Positions 47,672 through 55,608 of a stretch of 64,000 nt of DNA are shown here, piece after piece. Position 1 is the stretch's first letter; every line of letters begins with the position of its first letter. This DNA is from UBA2211 sp035404185 (GTDB lineage: Bacteria; Patescibacteriota; Minisyncoccia; Minisyncoccales; Minisyncoccaceae). The notes below the pieces were generated by a model that ran no database searches, was not told the DNA's origin, and was given only the letters and a program-made list of their open reading frames with translations. The position numbers and the translations under genes are program-made. The stretch spans positions 124,001-188,000 of the forward strand of contig OZ246399.1 of NCBI GenBank assembly GCA_965230985.1, given 5' to 3'.

Positions 47672-49426
47672 TTATATCCCAACAAGACAAACTCCTTGAC
47701 GTGGAATATAGTGAGAATTAAAACGTTCTTTTTTTACTGTTCCATCGGGATAAGTAACTTCATAGTCAAAATATGCATCAGCTCCATCGTAAGCAGCATA
47801 GGTACATTTTACTTGACCACTAGCTAAACTATAAGTCTTAATGATCTTATTAGGATTAGGTTTGACTATATTATAAATAACTGGTTCTGTTCTATTTACA
47901 GTTCTTCCATCTTTTATTCCCCACAATTCAATAGTTAATTCTTTATTTTTTACTTCCGCCTGTATCAAAATGTAATTTCCTGTATCATTGATAAATTTAA
48001 AATCCGGGGAAGGACTATAAATTGTAGCATCAATTCCTGCTGGTTGATAATAAGGCATATTATAAGAATGATTTTGACGCATAGTTATTGGTAGCCCTGC
48101 ATCAAGGGTCGCCCTAAAAAGAGTAGTACTTGTATGACAAAGCCCCCCTCCAAATTCATAAGAAATGGCATTGCCTTTTATAACCGCCTCCTTAACGTAT
48201 CCATGCTCCTCATCTATGGAACCAAGAGCTTCGAGCATAGAAAATTCTTCACCTGGTTTTAGCAATAATCCATTAAGAGATTTGGCCCCATTTTTAATAT
48301 TTGAAGTTCTTGCATTTGTTGAACCATCAAATCCTAAAGAATATTTACCAATAATTTCTTTAATTCCTAAAATATCATTAACTCCTTCATTTTCATTAGA
48401 ATAAGGTATTATTTTAACAGAAAGATTCAATTCCTCGAAAGGATTAGTTAATAAACCAGCTAATAAATTTACTGTTAAATCAATATCTAACTCTCTTCCC
48501 TCTTTGCCTGGTATAAAATTTTCAACTTTCCCGTCGTTTAGGGTAAATTTTGGCAAAACATAATCTTGATTTATTTCTGTTGCTACGTTTTCTTCTATGT
48601 ATTTTTTAATTTTATTTTTATCTAAATCAATAAACAAATTTGATTCTTTTTTTGACAAAACTACCATTTCTAATAAAGATGCTTTATCAATAATCCATTC
48701 ATCTTTATTATATTTTAATTTAATCGGAGCTAAAGCTAAATTACTCTCTACTTTGTCTTTCATTGCCAGACAATCGGCTTCTGATATCTCAGGATTAGCA
48801 TCATTGCCCTCTAAAATAATATTAGAAAAATCAAGTTCACCTAAATTATTCCTTAAAGTATTCATTGACTCTTCATAATAGATTACTTTACCTGCTCTTC
48901 CTTGTTTGATCAATAAATTATTTTCAGAATCAAAATAATAAACAGCATTTTGGGGATTAAGAATAGAAAAACCTTGTTTTAAATCGTTAATAATTTTATC
49001 ATTATCAAAATTAACTATTAATTTAACGTAGTGATTATTGCCTAAAATTAGATCTAGTCTATCTTTAGAATCATTCACAAAATTACCGCTTCGCCCAAAC
49101 AACATCGCCTTATTAATAGTTTCATCAACTTTAAAATCAACTAAAACATCCACAACAGCTGCATCGGAAGAAGAATTAATAGGATAGACAGTCACCTTAT
49201 TATCGTCATAATAAAAAGAAATACCTTCTTGATCGACAATATTCAATTTTTCATCTATTAAGCTTTTTGATTCTAATATTGTTTTTCCTTCCATATTTAA
49301 TCCTCCGATGTAAATATTGGGATAAATTTTTTCGGCATACTTAACTTCAAAAATATAATAAAATGAGCCAATTATAATGGCTATAAAAATTAGTAAAAAT
49401 ATTAATCCTAATCTCTGCTTAAACAT
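47672..49426 (-). CDS. VanW-family cell-wall protein
   Basis: A 584-residue protein with one N-terminal membrane anchor (7-27). Peptidoglycan-binding-type repeats (YPNIYIGGLNMEGKTILES... and following) cover about residues 30-345. The VanW domain follows: ARTSNIKNGAKSLNGLLLKPGEEFSM, then GYVKEAVI, EFGGGLCHTSTTLFRATLDAGL and NHSYNMPYYQPAGIDATIY. It probably binds or modifies the cell wall outside the membrane. VanW is found in glycopeptide-resistance clusters, but no resistance genes are near, so a wall-maintenance role is more likely. Confidence 0.9.
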   Translation of the reverse strand: MFKQRLGLIFLLIFIAIIIGSFYYIFEVKYAEKIYPNIYIGGLNMEGKTILESKSLIDEKLNIVDQEGISFYYDDNKVTVYPINSSSDAAVVDVLVDFKVDETINKAMLFGRSGNFVNDSKDRLDLILGNNHYVKLIVNFDNDKIINDLKQGFSILNPQNAVYYFDSENNLLIKQGRAGKVIYYEESMNTLRNNLGELDFSNIILEGNDANPEISEADCLAMKDKVESNLALAPIKLKYNKDEWIIDKASLLEMVVLSKKESNLFIDLDKNKIKKYIEENVATEINQDYVLPKFTLNDGKVENFIPGKEGRELDIDLTVNLLAGLLTNPFEELNLSVKIIPYSNENEGVNDILGIKEIIGKYSLGFDGSTNARTSNIKNGAKSLNGLLLKPGEEFSMLEALGSIDEEHGYVKEAVIKGNAISYEFGGGLCHTSTTLFRATLDAGLPITMRQNHSYNMPYYQPAGIDATIYSPSPDFKFINDTGNYILIQAEVKNKELTIELWGIKDGRTVNRTEPVIYNIVKPNPNKIIKTYSLASGQVKCTYAAYDGADAYFDYEVTYPDGTVKKERFNSHYIPRQGVCLVGI

Positions 49427-49450
49427 GCAGTTAGTTTAATGTTGATACAA

Positions 49451-49954
49451 TTATCTTGTTATGAAGAAAAAAATTATTGAAAGAATTACTAAAGGTAACC
49501 AAGCCCAAACAATTTTCTGGTAACGGAAAAGAGATTTTCCTCTTTTCTCTCTCATTACTCTATACCATTTTTCAAATCCGAAGAAAGCGGCACTACCGAT
49601 AAATATAGTTAAAATTAACTTATCCATTCCCCATAATGTATGATATTCATTTCCGATAACTTCAATTGAATGAAGGGGCCAGATAACCATTGCGTAATAA
49701 GATAAAATTATTAAAATATCTCTGCTTTTAAATCTAATATTCTTTTTGTTAAGCCACTCAATAGTCCACATGATTAAACCCACTGTTAATCCTCCAATCC
49801 ATAAACCGGTAATAGTATCATCTATTTTTAACCATCTTGCTAATCCTAATCCAGCAGAAACTCCGATAACACAAACTGGGCAAACAGCCAAAGCAGCTTG
49901 AGCAAAAAACAAACCAACAAAAGATATTAAAGATGTAATTGTTATTTTATTCAT
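49451..49954 (-). CDS. Membrane protein with periplasmic-side CPVC motif
   Basis: A 167-residue protein with a signal-like first helix followed by CPVCVIGVSAGLGLARWLKIDDTITGLWIGGL and three or four further helices. The CxxC directly after the first helix could bind metal or a disulphide partner. Similar proteins occur in other CPR genomes as I recall, without a known function. It overlaps the htrA stop by 1 base, so the two are co-translated; HtrA lacks its own membrane segment. Confidence 0.55.
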   Translation of the reverse strand: MNKITITSLISFVGLFFAQAALAVCPVCVIGVSAGLGLARWLKIDDTITGLWIGGLTVGLIMWTIEWLNKKNIRFKSRDILIILSYYAMVIWPLHSIEVIGNEYHTLWGMDKLILTIFIGSAAFFGFEKWYRVMREKRGKSLFRYQKIVWAWLPLVILSIIFFFITR

Positions 49955-50988
49955 TATTTTCTTTCTTTAAGAATCGTTTCTAATTTAATCTCTTCTCTAT
50001 TCCTTAAAACTAATAGATGTATATTTTCTCCTACTGCACATTCTGCTAGGACATCATTAATCGAATTATCTTGAGTTATCTTCTTACCATTAATTTCTAA
50101 AATAATATCGTACTCTTTTAATCCAGCTTGATCAGCGCTAGAATTTTTAGCCACAGCTGGTTCACCAAACATTTCTCTTACTATTAATGCTCCGTAACAA
50201 CATTCTAATTTGTTTGCCTTGGATATATGGTCGTTTAGAATAATATACTTTACTCCTAAATACGGCCTCTTAATTCTTCCTTCTTTTTTAATTTCCTTTA
50301 AATCTTCTTTGATGTAATTAATTGGTAAAGCAAATCCGATATTCTCTGCTCCCATTATCATGGCTGTATTTATCGCTATCACTTCCCCATTCATATTTAC
50401 TAGTGGTCCTCCTGAATTACCAGGATTAATAGCAGCATCGGTTTGAATCAATCCTCTTAAACTAGTAACTTTTGATGTAGTATTCGCTCCATTATATGCT
50501 GTAATTTTTCTACTTAATCCAGAAACAATTCCCGCTGATAGGGTATCTTCAAATTCTCCTAAAGGATTTCCAACTGCGATTACTGCTTCTCCTAGCTCAA
50601 CATTATCAGAATCTCCCATTTTTAAAAAAGGAAAAGCTACTCCATCTTCAATTTTTAAAATAGCTGTATCAGTCAAAGGATCTCTTGATAGAACTTTTGC
50701 CTTATATCTTTTGTCTGGATCAAGAATAACTGTATAGTCTGCATCCATTTCTTCAACTACGTGATTACAAGTTAAAACGTACCCATCTTTAGAAACAATA
50801 AATCCACTTCCCCCTCCAATTTTAGTCATTTGTTTTTCACTATTTACATTTTTAGGAAAAGCAACCTTCTCTCCTTTGTAAGGAAGGAAGTAAAATTCAT
50901 CGATTTGTGGTAAATCACGAGAAGCGATAATTGTTATTACCGCTGGACAAATCTTCTTCGCTATTTCTACGATTGGAGATTTTTTCAT
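49954..50988 (-). CDS. HtrA/DegP-family serine protease without signal peptide
   Basis: A 344-residue protease. The catalytic triad is His76 (LTCNHVVEE), Asp107 (DPLTDTAIL) and Ser192 (AINPGNSGGPL). One PDZ domain (about 245-335) ends the protein. Unlike typical HtrA and DegP there is no signal peptide or membrane helix; the first 20 residues (MKKSPIVEIAKKICPAVITI) already belong to the protease fold. It may therefore work in the cytoplasm, or be attached by its neighbour. It is co-translated with the CPVC membrane protein. Confidence 0.93.
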   Translation of the reverse strand: MKKSPIVEIAKKICPAVITIIASRDLPQIDEFYFLPYKGEKVAFPKNVNSEKQMTKIGGGSGFIVSKDGYVLTCNHVVEEMDADYTVILDPDKRYKAKVLSRDPLTDTAILKIEDGVAFPFLKMGDSDNVELGEAVIAVGNPLGEFEDTLSAGIVSGLSRKITAYNGANTTSKVTSLRGLIQTDAAINPGNSGGPLVNMNGEVIAINTAMIMGAENIGFALPINYIKEDLKEIKKEGRIKRPYLGVKYIILNDHISKANKLECCYGALIVREMFGEPAVAKNSSADQAGLKEYDIILEINGKKITQDNSINDVLAECAVGENIHLLVLRNREEIKLETILKERK

Positions 50989-51052
50989 AGATTAATTCTA
51001 TCATAAAAAAATATAAAATAAAACATCGCCATGAATTAGTGATGATTATTTG

Positions 51053-51125
51053 TGGACCCAGCGGGATTCGAACCCGCCGCCTCGCCCATGCCATGGGCGC
51101 GCGCTACCAAATGCGCTATGGGCCC
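51053..51125 (-). tRNA. tRNA-Ala (anticodon GGC)
   Basis: Acceptor GGGCCCA/TGGGTCC with the alanine identity pair G3-T70, loop ATGGCAT in stem CGCCC/GGGCG, T-arm GCGGGTTCGAATCCCGC. CCA is not encoded. Confidence 0.95.
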
Positions 51126-51137
51126 CTATTAAATCTG

Positions 51138-51211
51138 TGTCCCCAGCAGGAGTTGAACCTGCGGCCTTTGCCTTAGGAGTGCAACGCTCTATCCAACTGA
51201 GCTATGGGGAC
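51138..51211 (-). tRNA. tRNA-Arg (anticodon CCT)
   Basis: Acceptor GTCCCCA/TGGGGAC, D-arm GCTCAGTTGGATAGAGC, loop CTCCTAA, T-arm GCAGGTTCAACTCCTGC. CCA is not encoded. Its first 23 bases are also coding sequence of the preceding gene. Confidence 0.95.
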
Positions 51212-51872
51212 TCATTTTTTCTATCATCAAACTAATAAGATTATATATTTTTCTTCTAACTGTAACATCATAAACAGAAAGCCTACAAATACCATTTGGA
51301 CACCTTTCCAGACTCTTGCTGTTTTCTTTTAATTTTAAAATTTCTGGTTTTTGGAATCTATCCATTGATAGGCCAGTAATTTTCGACCAGTAATTTTCAG
51401 CTCTTTTTACGTCACCCTTCTCGCCTATCCTTACCATTACCTTCATTTTACTATTATCAACTAAAAGTATTTCCCTAAAAAATCTCATCATTATTTTTAC
51501 CATCTCAGGATTGGTATTTGTAAAAATTGCACTCTGATTAGTTCCACTATTATATCCTTCTGCCCAATAAAGCATTGCTCCTGAAACTAATAAAGCATTT
51601 TTATCTATATTTACTTTACTAAATATTTTATTCGCCCAAAGTCTATCTTGTTCTTTATTTTTAATAGATGTTTCTATTAAATTTTTAATAAGGGGCACAT
51701 TTCTTTGCTTATCCTTTATCCTATTTTTTTGTTTTTCTGTCAATTCTATATCGCAACACCATCTCGATATTGTTCCATGACCGACAGGTACGATATCTAA
51801 AATTTCATTATAAGAAAAGCCTTTCTTTCTTAAGGATATTGCCTTAATATAAGATTTTTCTTTTCTATGCAT
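51189..51872 (-). CDS. HTH protein with putative LAGLIDADG-like nuclease domain; ends inside tRNA-Arg
   Basis: A 227-residue paralogue of the 36103-36774 gene. It has the HTH (AISLRKKGFSYNEILDIVPVGHGTISRW, 11-38), LVSGAMLYWAEGYN (95-108), FTNTNPEMVKIMMRFFREIL (117-136), YWSKITGLSMDRFQKPEI (161-178) and NGICRLSVYDV. The last seven residues (SPHSSVG) and the TAG stop are encoded by the 5' part of tRNA-Arg(CCT), the stop lying in its D-loop. A homing-endonuclease-like role is the best guess but unproven. It has its own promoter. Confidence 0.65.
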   Translation of the reverse strand: MHRKEKSYIKAISLRKKGFSYNEILDIVPVGHGTISRWCCDIELTEKQKNRIKDKQRNVPLIKNLIETSIKNKEQDRLWANKIFSKVNIDKNALLVSGAMLYWAEGYNSGTNQSAIFTNTNPEMVKIMMRFFREILLVDNSKMKVMVRIGEKGDVKRAENYWSKITGLSMDRFQKPEILKLKENSKSLERCPNGICRLSVYDVTVRRKIYNLISLMIEKMSPHSSVG

Positions 51873-51906
51873 TGTATTAATAATATCAATTTATATATAT
51901 AATATC

Positions 51907-51934
51907 AATATAAATCCTATCTTAAATTAGTCAA
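51907..51934 (-). promoter_or_regulatory. Promoter of the tRNA-Arg-linked HTH gene
   Basis: TTGACT (51929-51934), 16-bp spacer, TATATT (51907-51912). Confidence 0.55.
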
Positions 51935-51960
51935 AAATTAGTCTAACTATTGGTCTAACA

Positions 51961-51983
51961 CAAAACCGCTCTTACGAGCGGCT
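51961..51983 (-). terminator. Intrinsic terminator after the HU gene
   Basis: Stem CCGCTC/GAGCGG with a 4-base loop; T-runs on both sides make it bidirectional. Confidence 0.85.
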
Positions 51984-51996
51984 TTTGTTTTTAATT

Positions 51997-52269
51997 TTAT
52001 CTAACAGCGTCTTTCAATCCTTTTCCAGCTTTGAATTTTGGAGTCTTCATTGCAGGGATCTTGATTTTTTCTCCTGTTTTAGGATTTCTTCCTTCTCTGG
52101 CAGCTCTTGCGCCTACTTTGAATGTTCCAAATCCTGTCAAAGTTACATCTCCACCTTTTGATAGAGTTTTTGTTATTTCTTCAATGATTGTATTTAAAGC
52201 CTCAGCAGCATCTTTCTTTGCCATGGCTGTTTTTTTAACAATTGCTTCTACGATATCGTCTTTTGTCAT
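51997..52269 (-). CDS. hup: DNA-binding protein HU
   Basis: A 90-residue histone-like protein. The helical base (MTKDDIVEAIVKKTAMAKKDAAEALNTIIEEI) is followed by the family signature GFGTFKVGARAAREGRNPKTGEKI and the arm ending KTPKFKAGKGLKDAV. HU bends and compacts DNA without strong sequence preference. Monocistronic, with a strong terminator, as expected for an abundant protein. Confidence 0.97.
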   Translation of the reverse strand: MTKDDIVEAIVKKTAMAKKDAAEALNTIIEEITKTLSKGGDVTLTGFGTFKVGARAAREGRNPKTGEKIKIPAMKTPKFKAGKGLKDAVR

Positions 52270-52316
52270 TTTAGTGTATATATTTAATTCTTATATATGA
52301 TGTTATCGACCTTTTA

Positions 52317-53843
52317 TTATTTCGCATATTCGGTTACTCTCGATTCTCTTATTACCATAACCTTAATTTCTCCAGGATATTTTAATTCCTGTTGAATCTT
52401 TTGAGCTACTTCTCTTGCTAGCTTATGAGCTGTTAAATCATCTACTTCTTTTGGCTTAACAAATACTCTTAATTCTCTTCCTCCTTGAATAGCATATGAT
52501 TTTTCAACCCCGTTAAACGAATTAGCAATGTCTTCTAGGTCTTCCAATCTCTTTAAATAATTCTCTAAAGTATCTTTTCTAGCTCCTGGTCTAGCTCCTG
52601 ATATCTGATCAGCAGTCTGAACAATAACTGCCTCTGAACTTTCGTACGGATATTCTTCATGATGCGATTTCATCGCAGAAATAATTGCTGGGTCTATGTT
52701 AAACTTCTCTAATATCTTAGCTCCAATATCAGTATGAGACCCTTCTATCTTATAGTCAAGGGCTTTTCCTATATCATGCAATAAACCAGCTTTTTTGCAA
52801 AGAGCCACGTTTATTCCTATTTCTGAAGCCAATGCGGCAGCTAAATGAGCTACTTCGATTGAATGATTTAATACGTTTTGACCATAACTGGTTCTGTATT
52901 GTAGTCTTCCTAATACCTGAATTAATTTTTCAGGAAGATCTAATACTCCAGTTTCATATACCGCTGCTTCTCCTGCTTCTCTTATCTTCTTATTTACTTC
53001 TTCTGTAGCTTTTTCAATCTCAGTTTCAACTCTCGCTGGTTGTATTCTGCCGTCTCTTAATAATTTTTCTAAAGCAATCTTCGCTACTTCCCTTCTGACT
53101 GGATTAAAACTAGAAATAATTACTAATCCAGGAGTTTCATCAACAATTAATTCAACTCCGGCTGCTTTTTCAAAAGCTCTAATATTTCTTCCTTCTTTTC
53201 CAATAATTCTTCCTTTAATTTCTTCAGAGGGAAGAACAACCGAAGAAGTAGTGATTTCCTGTGTTTGAGGAAGAGCATAGGACTGAACGGCAGTTGCAAT
53301 AATTTCTTTTGCTTTTTTTTCGTATTGCTCAATTCCTCTTAATTCAAGTTTTCTTATTCTCTCTAATACGTCTACTTCGTATTCTTTTTCTGTTTTTTCT
53401 AATAACTCAACTTTAGCCTGTTCTTTATTCAGCCCTGCTATTTTTTCTAGTTTTTTAATAGATTCAATTCTTAATTGATCTAGTTCGTCTCTTACCTGTT
53501 TTGCTTTCTCTAGTTTTTCAACAGCTTCCTTTTCTTTTTCTACGGTTTGTTTGTCTTTTGCTTCTATTTCTTCTTCTTTTTTAAAAAGTCTATTTTCTGC
53601 TTTTATAACTACCTTCTGTCTCTCTTCTATATCGGCATATGATTTATTCTCTATTTCTTCTGCCTTTGCTTTAGCCTTGCTCATTATCTCTTCAGCGGTT
53701 TGTCTAGTCTGAGTAATCTTTTTCTGCAATTCTGCTTCAATAGTTCCTGCTCTTTTTCTAGCGATTGACTGACGAATGTAATAACCAATAATGCCACCCA
53801 CAAACAACGAAACAATCGCTGCCACAATCAATAATGTTTCCAT
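52317..53843 (-). CDS. rny: Ribonuclease Y
   Basis: A 508-residue membrane-anchored endoribonuclease. An N-terminal transmembrane helix (4-24) leads into a long charged coiled coil (30-190). A KH domain follows (GRIIGKEGRNIRAFEKAAGVELIVDETP), then an HD domain with LLHDIGKALD and the SHTDIG and KSHHEEYP segments. It initiates mRNA decay in bacteria lacking RNase E. The ATG at 53843 gives the family start METLLIVAAIVSLF; a start at 53870 adds unrelated residues. A palindrome lies immediately upstream. Confidence 0.97.
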   Translation of the reverse strand: METLLIVAAIVSLFVGGIIGYYIRQSIARKRAGTIEAELQKKITQTRQTAEEIMSKAKAKAEEIENKSYADIEERQKVVIKAENRLFKKEEEIEAKDKQTVEKEKEAVEKLEKAKQVRDELDQLRIESIKKLEKIAGLNKEQAKVELLEKTEKEYEVDVLERIRKLELRGIEQYEKKAKEIIATAVQSYALPQTQEITTSSVVLPSEEIKGRIIGKEGRNIRAFEKAAGVELIVDETPGLVIISSFNPVRREVAKIALEKLLRDGRIQPARVETEIEKATEEVNKKIREAGEAAVYETGVLDLPEKLIQVLGRLQYRTSYGQNVLNHSIEVAHLAAALASEIGINVALCKKAGLLHDIGKALDYKIEGSHTDIGAKILEKFNIDPAIISAMKSHHEEYPYESSEAVIVQTADQISGARPGARKDTLENYLKRLEDLEDIANSFNGVEKSYAIQGGRELRVFVKPKEVDDLTAHKLAREVAQKIQQELKYPGEIKVMVIRESRVTEYAK

Positions 53844-53861
53844 ATTTTCATATATGAAAAT
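53844..53861 (-). promoter_or_regulatory. 18-bp perfect palindrome before the rny start codon
   Basis: ATTTTCATATATGAAAAT, directly abutting the rny ATG. It could be an operator or form an RNA hairpin at the initiation region. Confidence 0.45.
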
Positions 53862-53983
53862 TTGGCGCACAATAAATAATCAATTTTCAGTTTTAAAATT
53901 TTCTACTAAAATTCATTCTTGAGATTATTAAATAATTACCAAAAATTCAAAGTTAACGTTAATATTCTTACATTATTAGTATA

Positions 53984-54010
53984 ACAAAAAACCCTTGCAG
54001 AAGCAAGAGT
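53984..54010 (-). terminator. Intrinsic terminator after the S74 gene
   Basis: On the minus strand CTCTTGC-TTCT-GCAAGGG followed by TTTTTTG. Confidence 0.88.
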
Positions 54011-54026
54011 TGTTTGATTTCTCGCG

Positions 54027-55196
54027 TTATTTACAGATTTCTGCTGTAGGATGATCAAGACAAACCAGTTGCTTTAACGCATCATTCTCAGCTTTTAGTT
54101 CTTTTACAGAATTTATTAGAAGAAAGGTTACAGCATGAGCATCAAAATTCAAAAGTTCTGTTTCAGTAGTATCAGTTTCATTTAATTTTGCCTTAAATGT
54201 ATTAATAGTATACGGATATACCTTCTGCATGTCCTGAGCAACAACACCGATATATTCTTTTCCGTCAGCAGTAAAACCAGCCTTACCATTATATTTATAC
54301 CATACGGGATTAATTTCTTCTATTACAGAAAGTCCATCAGTAAAACTTCTAATATCTTTCTTTATTCTTTCGTCAGAAGCAATAGTCCAGCTACTAGAAG
54401 TGGGTTTAGCTGCCGAATTAGTTGAAAGCTGTAGTTGATATGAAGGTGTTATTCCTCCTATACCGACACCAGTACTTGTGATCCGAAATGCCTCAGCACC
54501 TTGATTTAAAAACTTATAACCCTGTTGATCGTTATCAAATCTAAGATAACCGTCCGTTGGATCACGACCAATATCAGTATAAAATGCTCCTGTTATTTCT
54601 GAAAGTCTAAGTTGACTATTAGCACCATTAGCAATATGTAAAGAATTTCCTGGAGCAAGCGATCCTGATCCAAAAGCTGATCCAATACCGACATAACCAG
54701 TATTAGCACTCACTGTAAGACGCTCACTCCCTGCTTGAATTATAGAAAATCTATCACCTTGATAATAATCTGCATCAGACACTATGCCTAAATGAAAATT
54801 CTTAAAAGATTCTCCACTTGTATCTGAAAATGGATTAGAATTAACACTATCTGTCGCTTTAAAAGTAATAAGATTTTGTTGCCTCGTAACACTACTCGAC
54901 CACCCTCCACTTAATATTAATCCTCGATAAAGTATCGTTCCATTTGCTGTTCCCTCACCTATTTGAAGTGGTGCAGATGGATTTGCTGTTCCTATTCCTA
55001 ATCTGTTATTCGACGCGTCGACGCATAAAGAACTAGAATTACATTCCATAGAGCTCCAAGTATGACCTGGATTGGGAGTACCAACTGCTACAGCAGAAAC
55101 AATTTCGGCTTTAAAAGTTTCTAAATATTGAAAAATTGAGAAACCTAATCCTAGCAATAAAAGAAGAAAAATAATAAAATATTTTTGTTTTTTCAT
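54027..55196 (-). CDS. Secreted fibre protein with Peptidase S74 self-cleaving chaperone domain
   Basis: A 389-residue protein with an N-terminal membrane helix/signal (8-26). A central beta-rich, Gly/Ser/Asn-rich region has the repeated G-I-G pattern of trimeric fibres (NRLGIGTANPSAPLQIG, GYVGIGS, TGVGIGG). The C-terminal intramolecular chaperone domain (274-389) starts SDERIKKDIRSF, the conserved Ser-Asp cleavage site. It continues GKEYIGVVAQDMQKVYPYTI and ends in a coiled coil (LLINSVKELKAENDALKQL). S74 domains trimerise phage tail spikes and are then cut off. Here it is probably a surface fibre or adhesin. Confidence 0.85.
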   Translation of the reverse strand: MKKQKYFIIFLLLLLGLGFSIFQYLETFKAEIVSAVAVGTPNPGHTWSSMECNSSSLCVDASNNRLGIGTANPSAPLQIGEGTANGTILYRGLILSGGWSSSVTRQQNLITFKATDSVNSNPFSDTSGESFKNFHLGIVSDADYYQGDRFSIIQAGSERLTVSANTGYVGIGSAFGSGSLAPGNSLHIANGANSQLRLSEITGAFYTDIGRDPTDGYLRFDNDQQGYKFLNQGAEAFRITSTGVGIGGITPSYQLQLSTNSAAKPTSSSWTIASDERIKKDIRSFTDGLSVIEEINPVWYKYNGKAGFTADGKEYIGVVAQDMQKVYPYTINTFKAKLNETDTTETELLNFDAHAVTFLLINSVKELKAENDALKQLVCLDHPTAEICK

Positions 55197-55209
55197 ATTT
55201 TTATATTAA

Positions 55210-55596
55210 TTATTTACTTTCCGTTGTTTTTATTTGTGTTTGATCGGTCGTCGTAGTAACTCCCTGTTTTATCGCCTTTACAACCTGGGAATCTTCTCTT
55301 AGTTTGGTAGTCCAGACAATATTATCTCTACTGATATTAATTTTATTCTCTGGATCAAAAATAGAATTAGTAAATTTTTCTAGTCCTAATGTGTTATCTG
55401 TTGTATTCTTCTGAATATAATAAACATCCGTTAAAATTAATGATGGAAATATTGAAAAGTGTCCAAAATACAAATCACCAGTTTTTAAATAAACTGCGTA
55501 ATATGAATTGTTCGTTCGGCTTAGATAAAAAAAGCAACCAGAAATTAAAAGAATTATTATACAAAAAATTAAAAAGATGATATTGTTTTTTGACAT
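55210..55596 (-). CDS. Small membrane-anchored protein of the surface-fibre cluster
   Basis: A 128-residue protein with one N-terminal helix (6-24) and a compact extracytoplasmic domain starting YYAVYLKTGDLYFGHFSIFPSLILTDVYYIQ. That block is one I recall in many CPR genomes. The Thr-rich tail (TTTTDQTQIKTTE) looks disordered. It lies 12 and 13 bases from its neighbours, between the S74 fibre and the large DUF2341 protein, so it may help assemble or anchor them. No named function. Confidence 0.6.
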   Translation of the reverse strand: MSKNNIIFLIFCIIILLISGCFFYLSRTNNSYYAVYLKTGDLYFGHFSIFPSLILTDVYYIQKNTTDNTLGLEKFTNSIFDPENKINISRDNIVWTTKLREDSQVVKAIKQGVTTTTDQTQIKTTESK

Positions 55597-55608
55597 ATTT
55601 TTTATTAT

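Noticed and set aside
47672..49426. VanW as evidence of a glycopeptide-resistance cluster
   Set aside because: No vanH, vanA, vanX or two-component genes nearby; VanW alone is common in wall-related loci.
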